Shown here: one piece after another, positions 17,476 to 24,921 of the stretch
Position numbering within the stretch: position 1 is the stretch's first letter
Layout: every line of letters starts with the position of its first letter
Source: Enterococcus asini ATCC 700915
GTDB taxonomy: Bacteria; Bacillota; Bacilli; Lactobacillales; Enterococcaceae
Direction: 5' to 3'
DNA: 64,000 nucleotides
Assembly (NCBI RefSeq): GCF_000407365.1
Contig: NZ_ASVU01000001.1
Coordinates: 1,974,455 to 2,038,454, forward strand
Made by a program: the position numbers and the translations under genes
Notes under the pieces: generated by a model
The model's database searches: none
What the model was told of the DNA's origin: nothing
The model's input: the letters and a program-made list of their open reading frames with translations, nothing else

Positions 17476-19253
17476 TGGATAAGAATTTAAAGATGATACC
17501 GGTATCAAGGATATTTTCTAATGTACATTATGAAGTACCAATTTATCAGAGAAATTATGCTTGGGAGACCGATCAGATAGAACAATTGATTGAGGATATT
17601 AATAGCTCTAAAGATGACTACTTCCTTGGAAATTTAATAGTCAATCAAAAAGAAAACAATGTTTACGAGGTCATTGACGGTCAGCAGCGTTTAACCACTT
17701 TATACTTACTTGAACGATATTTAGGCATTCCATTCGCAAAGGATGCACTAAGATTTGAAGCCCGAGAAAAATCCAATAGAACGTTATCTGCTTTGCCTGA
17801 TACTAATCAATTAACGGATGAATTGCAATCTGCTGAAATTAAATCAGGTTTTAAAATTATTGATGATTACTTTGAAAAGATGGGACTAAAATCCGAGCAG
17901 GAATCTTTTATTAGACGATTGGATAAAGTCAATCTTATTCGTGTTCAGGTTCCAGCTAAGATTGACTTAAATCATTATTTTGAAATTATGAACACTCGAG
18001 GCGAGCAACTTGAACTCCATGAAATTGCAAAGGCCAATTTTCTGTCAAAAATCGAATCTAAAGAAGATAAGGCCATCGCAAATGATATTTGGGAATACTG
18101 CTCTAATATGGATTCGTATATTCAAATGAATTATCCAAAAGATAAGAGGGATAAAATCTTCAATAGTGATTGGAGCGATTTGTCAGTTAAAACTGTAAAT
18201 TTTGATTCGTTAAGATCCTATTATCATGATGTAGTTATAGTAGATGAGAAGATGTCTCTCAGAGATATTCTACAAGGAAAAGGAAAAACAAAAGATTCTA
18301 ATAACGATTCTGAAGAACCAGAAAACGAACGCTTTGAGTCTATTATTTCATTTCCTAACTTTTTATTGCAAGTCAACGCGGCACTTACTAGGTCAAGCAA
18401 TGATGACGATGACTCAAGCCTTGATGATAAGAATTTTTTAATCAATTTAGAAAAAAACTGGAAAGATGAATCTTCAGCTAAGGACTTCTTGTTCATGTTG
18501 TTGAAGTCACGTGTTTTATTTGATAAGTTCGTTTTGAAACGTGAGTATGCTCGTGATTATAAAGAAACAGGGAAATGGTCACTTCAAAAGCTTGAGAAAT
18601 ATACGGATAATAAAGGTAATAAGCCAAAATACGTTGGGACTTTTGGTGGCGATGAAGATAATCGAAATAAACAAATTCGCACATTACAATCTGCACTTCG
18701 TATTACCTACACATCACCTAAAACTATGCATTGGATTTCTCTAATTCTGACAAGCTGTTTAAATAATGATGATTCTGATATTTTACAAATTCTTGAAGCT
18801 TATGGTCAAACTAAAGTAGATGCTTCGGGATACACAACGGCGACTGGATTCAGTTTTGAAAGAATTGTATTTAGCTATTTGGATTATCTTCTTTATCGAA
18901 ACGGATATTCATATAATGGAAAAGAAGTGGTAAGACCTCTTGCTGATGACTGGCAATTCCAGTTTAGAAGTTCAATAGAACATTTTTATCCACAGCATCC
19001 TACTGAATTGGTGGTATGGGCTAATGAAGATTTGAACTGTTTCGGGAACTTAGCACTAATTACAGTTTCAGGGAATTCAACGTTTAACAATGCGATGCCG
19101 GTTGGGAAAGCTAGCACCAACCCTGGAATTATTGAACAAAGTTTGAAGTTAAAAATAATGACTGAGATGATGAGACAGAATGATAATAACTGGAATCAAG
19201 AATTAGCTCATAAACATCAAAGGGAAATGTTTAACGTTCTTGAGAAAGGCTGA
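17475..19253 (+). CDS. DUF262-DUF1524 (GmrSD-like) putative modification-dependent nuclease
   Basis: 592 residues. The N-terminal half is a second DUF262 domain, with VPIYQRNYAW near 23, VIDGQQRLTTLYLLERYL near 63 and FEIMNTRGEQLELHEIAK near 170. The C-terminal 120 residues are a DUF1524 HNH-type nuclease, with IEHFYPQHP followed by LNCFGNLALI and a later Asn-rich stretch, the expected His-Asn-Asn arrangement. In GmrSD the two domains cut DNA carrying modified, often glucosylated, bases; SspE uses the same layout to sense phosphorothioate DNA. ATG 17475 overlaps the stop of the upstream gene. No methyltransferase or dnd/ssp gene is visible in the window, so the DNA mark recognised is unknown. 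Confidence 0.88.
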   Translation: MDKNLKMIPVSRIFSNVHYEVPIYQRNYAWETDQIEQLIEDINSSKDDYFLGNLIVNQKENNVYEVIDGQQRLTTLYLLERYLGIPFAKDALRFEAREKSNRTLSALPDTNQLTDELQSAEIKSGFKIIDDYFEKMGLKSEQESFIRRLDKVNLIRVQVPAKIDLNHYFEIMNTRGEQLELHEIAKANFLSKIESKEDKAIANDIWEYCSNMDSYIQMNYPKDKRDKIFNSDWSDLSVKTVNFDSLRSYYHDVVIVDEKMSLRDILQGKGKTKDSNNDSEEPENERFESIISFPNFLLQVNAALTRSSNDDDDSSLDDKNFLINLEKNWKDESSAKDFLFMLLKSRVLFDKFVLKREYARDYKETGKWSLQKLEKYTDNKGNKPKYVGTFGGDEDNRNKQIRTLQSALRITYTSPKTMHWISLILTSCLNNDDSDILQILEAYGQTKVDASGYTTATGFSFERIVFSYLDYLLYRNGYSYNGKEVVRPLADDWQFQFRSSIEHFYPQHPTELVVWANEDLNCFGNLALITVSGNSTFNNAMPVGKASTNPGIIEQSLKLKIMTEMMRQNDNNWNQELAHKHQREMFNVLEKG

Positions 19254-19328
19254 TTTGTTCCCACAAACCTATTCAATCTATCAACTCAAAAATTATAAAC
19301 AACCGTCATTATAGTAGTAAGATACAGA

Positions 19329-19461
19329 GTGTACTTTCAACGCATGTGGAGTGCGTGGCGTTGTTGCGCAGAAAGTAAGACTGGAGTTTTTATATCTAGT
19401 ATGAATGAGCTTAATCTCTGGTAATCTTGAGAGCTGAAACTTTTAGTTTTAGCTCTTTTTT
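19329..19461 (+). ncRNA. Possible structured RNA ending in a terminator
   Basis: There is no gene from 19254 to 19736. At 19332-19377 TACTTTC and GAAAGTA enclose CAACGC/GCGTTG and a competing ACGCA/TGCGT pair, giving mutually exclusive folds. About 55 bases later comes a strong terminator. Together these look like a short transcript or leader. No clear promoter was found and the alternative is a recombination site, so this is tentative. Confidence 0.3.
19430..19461 (+). terminator. Strong intrinsic terminator in the gene-free stretch
   Basis: AGAGCTGAAACT pairs with AGTTTTAGCTCT through a 3-base loop (12 bp, one G-U), followed by six T at 19456-19461. No gene ends within 170 bp upstream. Confidence 0.82.
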
Positions 19462-19516
19462 GTGTTTAGTAGAATACATTATAAAGTGAAAGAATCGGTG
19501 GGATATGAGGGTAGAA

Positions 19517-19549
19517 TGAAAAAAAGCAGAAGCGAAGGGCCTCTGCTTT
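19517..19549 (-). terminator. Minus-strand terminator of a lost gene
   Basis: Read on the minus strand, AAAGCAGA and TCTGCTTT form a stem followed by about seven T. It lies just downstream of the small coding remnant on the same strand. Confidence 0.72.
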
Positions 19550-19554
19550 AGTGG

Positions 19555-19602
19555 TTATTCTGATTTTTCAATTTCATTCAGGGAGCGGCCTTTAGCATCT
19601 TT
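19555..19602 (-). pseudogene. C-terminal remnant of a minus-strand protein, possibly a sugar-porter MFS transporter
   Basis: The minus strand encodes KDAKGRSLNEIEKSE and a stop, preceded in frame by another stop. This resembles the common C-terminal ending (ETKGRSLEEIE) of sugar-porter MFS transporters. Only 15 codons and the terminator remain, so the rest of the gene was lost, perhaps when the neighbouring DNA arrived. The family call rests on a very short match. Confidence 0.35.
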
Positions 19603-19736
19603 TTAGGTTCTAAGACTAAGAGGAAAGTTAAGTAAATCCGTGAATTGTGAGTTTGTAGTTTGTATAGAGACATGATAACGTATAATTAGAATATCTTTCA
19701 GTAATTAAAAACTAACTGATGGGGGAGGAACTGGAA

Positions 19737-20276
19737 ATGGCGAGACCGACTACTAAAAAGGAGTTACTAGATCAGGCAACTATGCAGTTTGAGAAATTAC
19801 AGGCCTTAATCGCAAGTATGAGTGAAGCGCAACAAGACCGTGACTTTTGTTTTCAACTCACAGATAAAGATAAGGAGACTCACTGGAAACGAGATCGAAA
19901 TTTGCGAGATGTTTTGATTCATCTTTATGAGTGGCATCAGTTGCTCTTAATCTTTGTTAAAAATAACCGAGGTAGTACGGAGGTCATTCCTTTTTTGCCG
20001 GCACCCTATAATTGGAGAAATTACGGGAGACTGAATAGGGATTTTTGGGAGAAGCATCAGTCAACGGGGCTTGTGGAAGCGAAGCGGTTGCTACAAAAAA
20101 GTCATACCGAAGTGCTTTCACTGATTGAGAGTTTTTCTGATGAGGAACTATTCACTAAGGTGTATTTCCCTTGGAGTGGCACTACCAGTGTGGGCGCCTA
20201 TTGTGTCTCCGCAACAAGTAGTCACTACAATTGGGCGATAAAAAAGCTTAAACGGCAGATTAAGGCTTTAGCATAA
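19737..20276 (+). CDS. ClbS/DfsB family four-helix protein
   Basis: 179 residues with the DinB-like four-helix layout of the ClbS/DfsB family (DUF1706). The start MARPTTKKELL, the block RDVLIHLYEWHQLLL near 63-77, the proline-rich PAPYNWRNYGRLN and the ending SHYNWAIKKLK are typical. ClbS protects Escherichia coli from colibactin and DfsB acts on dithiolopyrrolones or thiols; the substrate here is unknown. ATG 19737 is preceded by GGGGGAGGA. The gene is the first of a plus-strand run and is separated from the mobile region by remnants. Confidence 0.85.
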   Translation: MARPTTKKELLDQATMQFEKLQALIASMSEAQQDRDFCFQLTDKDKETHWKRDRNLRDVLIHLYEWHQLLLIFVKNNRGSTEVIPFLPAPYNWRNYGRLNRDFWEKHQSTGLVEAKRLLQKSHTEVLSLIESFSDEELFTKVYFPWSGTTSVGAYCVSATSSHYNWAIKKLKRQIKALA

Positions 20277-20391
20277 GCGATTTTGAAAAGTGCTCACAGC
20301 TAAGTTGATGCGAATCAAAGATGAAATAATCGTTTTAGTTTTGTACTAGCTTGAATGAAAAAAACTATTGGCAATAGTGAGGAGGAAGGCA

Positions 20392-21450
20392 ATGATTTTT
20401 CCAAAGAAGTTAAAATCCGGGGATAAAGTTGCGATTGTCAGCTTGTCCAGTGGCATGCTAGGTGAAGAATTTTGTCGGCATAATGTTGAAATTGGTACGA
20501 AGCGATTACAGGATTTTGGTTTAGAGCCAGTCTTTATGCCCCATGCCTTAAAAGGTATTGACTATCTAAAAGAACATCCCGAAGCCCGCGCCAGTGATCT
20601 GAAACAAGCTTTTTTAGACGATTCGATTGCCGGCATTATTTGTGCGATTGGTGGGGATGATACGTATCGACTGTTGCCCTTTTTAATGGAAGATCGTGAG
20701 TTCATCGAGGCAGTGCAACGCAATCCAAAATTGTTCACAGGGTTTTCTGATACGACGATTAACCATCTGATGTTTTATCAATTAGGCCTATCGACTTACT
20801 ATGGTTTGGCTTTCATAACGGATTTGGCTGAAATTTCTGATGAGATGTTGCCTTATACGAAAGCGGCGTTTGAAGGGTATTTTGAAGATTGGTCGGGCAA
20901 AAAAATCGTTCCCAGTGAAGTTTGGTATAAAGAGCGGCGTGATTTTTCCCGCAATGCCATCGGGATGGAACGAATTGCTCACAAGGAAGAACGGGGCTTT
21001 GAACTTTTGCAAGGGGCGGGTGTTTTTGAAGGTAAGTTGCTAGGAGGCTGTTTGGAAAGCTTGTATGATGTGCTCACCAGCAATCGTTATCCGGATCAAA
21101 AGGCTGTTTGCGAAAAATACGGTCTTTTTCCGAATGTGGAAGAATGGCGTGACAAGATCCTCTTTATTGAAACCTGTGAGGAAAAGCCTGCTCCAGAATT
21201 ATTTGCAAAAGAGTTGCTTGCGTTGAAAGAGCAAGGGATTTTCGAGGTGATTCGGGGGATAATCGTCGGCAAGCCTCAAGATGAAAGCTACTACGAAGAG
21301 TACAAGTCCGTTTTAAAAGAGATCGTAGCCAATCAGAACCTCCCAATTGTCTATAATGTGAACTTTGGCCATGCTACACCGCGAACCTTTTTGCCTTATG
21401 GCGCGAAAGTCAGAGTGGACGCGGAAAAGCAGATGATTGAGTTCCTTTAG
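20392..21450 (+). CDS. S66 family peptidase (LD-carboxypeptidase / MccF-like)
   Basis: 352 residues of a serine peptidase. The catalytic triad of family S66 is visible as Ser in GFSDTTINH near residue 119, Glu in FIETCEE near residue 257 and His in NFGHATPR near residue 325. Relatives either cut the D-Ala from tetrapeptides in wall recycling (LdcA) or inactivate microcin C (MccF). The sequence with AIGGDDTYRLLPFL and the long insertion near 150-200 resembles the MccF side more, but this is not decisive. ATG 20392 follows AGGAGG by six bases. There is no signal peptide, so it acts in the cytoplasm. Confidence 0.88.
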   Translation: MIFPKKLKSGDKVAIVSLSSGMLGEEFCRHNVEIGTKRLQDFGLEPVFMPHALKGIDYLKEHPEARASDLKQAFLDDSIAGIICAIGGDDTYRLLPFLMEDREFIEAVQRNPKLFTGFSDTTINHLMFYQLGLSTYYGLAFITDLAEISDEMLPYTKAAFEGYFEDWSGKKIVPSEVWYKERRDFSRNAIGMERIAHKEERGFELLQGAGVFEGKLLGGCLESLYDVLTSNRYPDQKAVCEKYGLFPNVEEWRDKILFIETCEEKPAPELFAKELLALKEQGIFEVIRGIIVGKPQDESYYEEYKSVLKEIVANQNLPIVYNVNFGHATPRTFLPYGAKVRVDAEKQMIEFL

Positions 21451-21474
21451 TACTAGTAGACAAGGAGGAAAAGA

Positions 21475-21876
21475 ATGGACCAGTGGACAGAGTTATACAA
21501 TGAAGCAAGAAGGGTTCAAAAGGCATGGGAAGTCTCTCCTTTTATTGAAGCTGGTGGGGTTGCGGCAGCCTTATTGACGAAAAAAGGAACGGTCTATGTG
21601 GGAGTCTGCATCGATACGGCGTCTAGTCTGGGCATGTGTGCCGAGCGCAATGCCATAGCCAACATGCTGACCAATGGGGAAAGTCAAATCGAAAAAATCG
21701 TTGCCGTACTTTCTGATGGCAGTGTGGTGGCTCCTTGTGGGGTTTGTCGGGAGTCTATGATGCAATTGGCTAAAGATAGCGGCGAGATTGACGTGTTATT
21801 GGACTATGAAGAAAGAAAAGTCAGCAAATTAAAGGAACTCTTGCCAAATTGGTGGGGCAGCGCACGTTTTTCATGA
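21475..21876 (+). CDS. Cytidine deaminase family protein
   Basis: 133 residues with the cytidine deaminase fold and both zinc motifs: CAERNAI near residue 59 with the catalytic Glu, and PCGVCRE near residue 86. The length fits homotetrameric cytidine deaminase or the related blasticidin deaminase. The N-terminus is less conserved than in housekeeping Cdd and the gene is isolated from nucleoside salvage genes, so the substrate is open. It begins 24 bp after the S66 gene with AAGGAGG before its ATG, so the two may be cotranscribed. Confidence 0.82.
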   Translation: MDQWTELYNEARRVQKAWEVSPFIEAGGVAAALLTKKGTVYVGVCIDTASSLGMCAERNAIANMLTNGESQIEKIVAVLSDGSVVAPCGVCRESMMQLAKDSGEIDVLLDYEERKVSKLKELLPNWWGSARFS

Positions 21877-21944
21877 GTTTTTTTGAATCACCTCATTGCA
21901 TCAGGTAAAAGACTTGCTTATTCTTGAAGTAGGAGGTGGCAGTA

Positions 21945-22430
21945 ATGGCCAATGAAGAGCGCAAGGATTTTAATAAGATGCTTCATGATAATAAGGACAT
22001 GCCCAAGATACAGATCATCACGGATCAAAAAAGTATCGAAAAGTATGGAGGCAAGCGGATGTATTTTGCACCGCCGCTGGATTACGACCAAGTGATGAAA
22101 CAAGTTCCTTATGGGCAAGTGGTAACAGTAGGGAAAATTCGTGAGTATTTCGCTGAACAGGCCGGCGCAGATTTTACCGAACCGATTACGGCGGGGATTT
22201 TTGTGTCGATTGCAGCTTGGTCTAGCCACTAACGGACCAGCGATAAAACCCCATATTGGCGGATTTTAAAGGCCAAGGGAGAATTAAATCCAAAATATCC
22301 TGGCGGCATCTTAGCTCAAAAGGAAAAATTAGAAGCAGAAGGCCATCATGTAATCCGGCGGGGGCGGAAGCACTTTAGGTATTACGTGGCTGATTATGAG
22401 GCGGCACAATGGGCAATAAAAGAAGTATGA
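21945..22430 (+). pseudogene. MGMT-family protein gene interrupted by an in-frame TAA
   Basis: Reading from ATG 21945 (AGGAGG eight bases upstream) gives an O6-alkylguanine methyltransferase-like (MGMT family, no N-terminal domain) protein up to a TAA at 22230-22232. The same frame continues without any other stop to TGA at 22430 and encodes the expected C-terminal part, with TPYWRILK, LNPKYPGG and HHVIRRGRKHFRYYV. Family members usually have Gln or Asn after the SH of the interrupted phrase, so a single CAA-to-TAA change explains it. The canonical PCHR active site is not seen, so this is an MGMT-like protein of uncertain activity even when intact. Total length would be 161 codons. Confidence 0.82.
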
Positions 22431-22551
22431 GATAGTGGGAGAGCTCCAGAGCTTTCCTGCTTTTTTTGTCAAAAAAAGGAAACCGTTTTATGAATTTTGT
22501 TACAATTTGAGTAAGAAAAACGACGTAATGGAGTGGAAAGGTGGGAGTTTC

Positions 22552-22995
22552 GTGGAATTATCCGAAACAGTGGCATTACTATCCGATAAAAACCACAGTG
22601 TGGCCTATAAATCCTTGCAAAAATTACAAGAGGCAAGCGAACAAGGGCCAGAGGTTGCAGTGTTTGTACCGCATTTTTATGAGCTGCTTGATAGCAAGCG
22701 TTCCTATGTACGCACTCGAGGCATCATCTTGTTGGCGGCGAATGCCAAATGGATTTCAGAAAAAGAATTGGAACGTATTCTACCCAAACTTTTAGAACAT
22801 ATTGCCGATCCCAAACCGATTACCGCTCGCCAGTGCATCCAGTGCTTACCGCAGATTGTAGACGAAAAACCGGTTACTGCTCCGGCAATAGTCGCTGCCT
22901 TAAAGCAGGTCAAGCTTACTGGTTACCAAGAAAGTATGCAGAAACTATTAGCTCAAGATATCCAACAGGTTTTACGTCAGATTCAAAAGAATTAA
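22552..22995 (+). CDS. HEAT-repeat-like hypothetical protein
   Basis: 147 residues, all helical, with repeated short helical pairs such as DKNHSVAYKSLQKLQEASEQ and SYVRTRGIILLAANAKW that resemble HEAT or ARM repeats. Similar small proteins are common in enterococci and have no assigned job; a protein-binding scaffold is likely. I chose GTG 22552, six bases after AGGTGGG; an ATG at 22528 and a GTG at 22435 are in frame but poorly supported. It lies 25 bp before the DUF1697 gene. Confidence 0.65.
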   Translation: MELSETVALLSDKNHSVAYKSLQKLQEASEQGPEVAVFVPHFYELLDSKRSYVRTRGIILLAANAKWISEKELERILPKLLEHIADPKPITARQCIQCLPQIVDEKPVTAPAIVAALKQVKLTGYQESMQKLLAQDIQQVLRQIQKN

Positions 22996-23020
22996 GAAAC
23001 GAGATAAGGAAGGTAAGTCT

Positions 23021-23560
23021 ATGGAGCGCTATATCGCATTGCTACGAGGCATCAATGTCGGTGGTAAAAATAAAATCTCCATGCCTGAACTCAGACAAGG
23101 GTTTGAAGAACTGGGCTATGAGCAAGTGGTCAGTCATTTAAATAGTGGCAATGTGCTCTTTTCCACGACGGAAAGTCCATTACCAGAGCTGACCCAACAG
23201 ATTGAAACCATGATCCGGAACCGATTTTTCTTAAAGATTCCCGTATTACTCTTGCCGCAAAGTCAGCTAGTAGCGGCCTTAAAAGAGGCGCCGGATTGGT
23301 GGGGGACCAGTGACAAAGAAATTTATGACAACTTGATCTTTTTATATCCGGGATTATCCGGTGAAGTATTTTCCCAGGAAATGGGCGTACCTCATCCAGA
23401 ATATGAGCAAGTGCAGTTTTATGAAAGGGTGGTTTTCTGGTCCTTTTTGCGCAAAGATCATCAAAAGACCAACTGGTGGGGGAAAACCACGAAGGCTAGT
23501 ATTCGTCAAAACATCACCATTCGCACGGCAAATACTTTGCGCAAAATTGCCACTATGTAA
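23021..23560 (+). CDS. DUF1697 family protein
   Basis: 179 residues beginning with the family signature YIALLRGINVGGKNKI and followed by LNSGNVLF near residue 42. DUF1697 proteins are small cytoplasmic proteins of unknown function found across bacteria. The C-terminal phrase with SIRQNITIRTANTLRKI is also typical. AAGGAAGG precedes the ATG. It sits between the HEAT-like and DUF5131 genes with short gaps, so an operon is possible. Confidence 0.88.
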   Translation: MERYIALLRGINVGGKNKISMPELRQGFEELGYEQVVSHLNSGNVLFSTTESPLPELTQQIETMIRNRFFLKIPVLLLPQSQLVAALKEAPDWWGTSDKEIYDNLIFLYPGLSGEVFSQEMGVPHPEYEQVQFYERVVFWSFLRKDHQKTNWWGKTTKASIRQNITIRTANTLRKIATM

Positions 23561-23593
23561 GAAGGATGCTGATTGAAAAAGGAGGCTAGCTTC

Positions 23594-24316
23594 ATGAATT
23601 GGGAACCGTGGACGGGGTGCTACCCGGTGAGTACCGGCTGTAACAACTGCTATTTTTATGGACCAAATGCCAAGCGCTTTGGCCAAAATGAGATTACCAA
23701 AACCGATAAATTCGACTGGCCTATTCGTCGAAATAAAAAAGGGGAATACTGCATTAAAGGCGGAAAAATTCTAGCCACCTGTTTTGCCACGGATTTCTTC
23801 TTACCAGAAGCCGACCTATGGCGCAAAGAGGCTTGGGCCATGATTAAGGAACGGCAAGACATTGATTTTTTGATTATTACCAAACGCATTGACCGTTTCA
23901 AGGAGAGTTTGCCTGAGGACTGGGGAGATGGCTATGACAATGTCAATATCGGCTGTACCGTGGAAACCCAAGCGCTAGCGGATCAGCGCTTGCCGCTATT
24001 TTTAAGCTATCCTCTAAAACGACGCTTTATCGCTGCGTCGCCCTTACTGGAAGAACTTGATTTATCCCCTTATTTGGCAAAAGTGGACCATGTGACGGTT
24101 TGTGGGGAAAATGGCCGGGATGGTCGTTTGTGCGAGTACGCTTGGATTGAAAAAATACAAAAGCAGTGCCAAGCAGCCGGGAAAACATTTTGGTTTAAGA
24201 GTACCGGCACTCGCATTCGTACCCAAGAAGAAGTAGTAAAGGTTAATCCTTTTAAACAGGGAGCGTTGGCTAAGTCTTTTCAATTGGATATTACGGATGG
24301 GAAAAGGTTATTTTAG
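23594..24316 (+). CDS. DUF5131 family protein (phage Gp37/Gp68-like)
   Basis: 240 residues. The N-terminus NWEPWTGCYPVSTGCNNCY gives a C-x6-C-x2-C cluster that looks like a metal or iron-sulfur site related to radical SAM enzymes, and the body has a TIM-barrel-like series including FLIITKRIDRF and VNIGCTVETQ, then HVTVCGENG and WFKSTGT. Family members occur in phages and bacterial chromosomes with no proven reaction. ATG 23594 is eight bases after AAAGGAGG; a TTG at 23573 is the alternative. The next gene starts 26 bp downstream. Confidence 0.83.
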   Translation: MNWEPWTGCYPVSTGCNNCYFYGPNAKRFGQNEITKTDKFDWPIRRNKKGEYCIKGGKILATCFATDFFLPEADLWRKEAWAMIKERQDIDFLIITKRIDRFKESLPEDWGDGYDNVNIGCTVETQALADQRLPLFLSYPLKRRFIAASPLLEELDLSPYLAKVDHVTVCGENGRDGRLCEYAWIEKIQKQCQAAGKTFWFKSTGTRIRTQEEVVKVNPFKQGALAKSFQLDITDGKRLF

Positions 24317-24342
24317 CTAGTTTACAAAAGGGAGTGTTCGAA

Positions 24343-24864
24343 TTGCGGTGTTTGTTTACCATGGATACGAAAGATTATCCAAAAGATGGCAAGCGGATTG
24401 TCCGGCCGTCTACTCGAAGCATTATTATAAAAGAAAATCGATTGGCCTTGGTTTACAGTCAAAAGTATCATTATTACAAATTTCCTGGTGGGGGAATTGA
24501 GGCGCAGGAAGATCCAAAAAGCGCGTTGATTAGAGAAACCCTGGAAGAAACTGGCTTAGCAGTGATTCCAACTTCCATTCGGGAATATGGCTATGTTCAC
24601 CGGATTCAAAAAGGAGAACCTGAGGGGATTTTTATTCAAGACAATTATTACTATTTTTGTGAAACTAGACAAGGTGTGGGCGGTACCCATTTGGATGACT
24701 ATGAAGAAGCTGAGGGTTTCACATTGGCTTTTGTCACCTCGGAGGAAGCTCTTCAAGAAAATCAACTAAAAGACCACGCTTCGGCTGATCCTTTGATGAT
24801 CCAGCGAGAGAGCCGGGTAATGAACTTATTAGTAGCGGAAGGGTATCTGGACAAGAAAAGATAA
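24343..24864 (+). CDS. NUDIX hydrolase
   Basis: 173 residues with a complete NUDIX box, GGG followed by E, then REtleEtG (ALIRETLEETGL) near residues 47-68, which binds magnesium and cleaves nucleoside diphosphates linked to another group. The substrate cannot be told from sequence. The likely start is TTG 24343, eight bases after GGGAG; GTG 24334 and ATG 24361 are in frame. It is the last gene of the plus-strand accessory run and faces the adenine deaminase gene across a shared hairpin. Confidence 0.88.
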   Translation: MRCLFTMDTKDYPKDGKRIVRPSTRSIIIKENRLALVYSQKYHYYKFPGGGIEAQEDPKSALIRETLEETGLAVIPTSIREYGYVHRIQKGEPEGIFIQDNYYYFCETRQGVGGTHLDDYEEAEGFTLAFVTSEEALQENQLKDHASADPLMIQRESRVMNLLVAEGYLDKKR

Positions 24865-24903
24865 AAAAAGGCCCGGCAGCTCTATGTAGAATCCTGCCGG
24901 GCC
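24865..24903 (-). terminator. Terminator of ade, probably also stops the NUDIX gene
   Basis: GGCCCGGCAG (24870-24879) pairs with CTGCCGGGCC (24894-24903), a perfect 10-bp GC-rich stem. The T run (seven T) is on the minus-strand exit side; the plus-strand exit is weaker. Confidence 0.88.
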
Positions 24904-24921
24904 GTATTTGTAAGTGAAGGA

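Noticed and set aside
10531..19338. GTGTACTTTC occurs at 10531-10540 and at 19329-19338 and could be read as an attachment-site repeat around the recombinases.
   Set aside because: A 10-base match is expected by chance in a window of this size, and the copies share no flanks or symmetrical arms.
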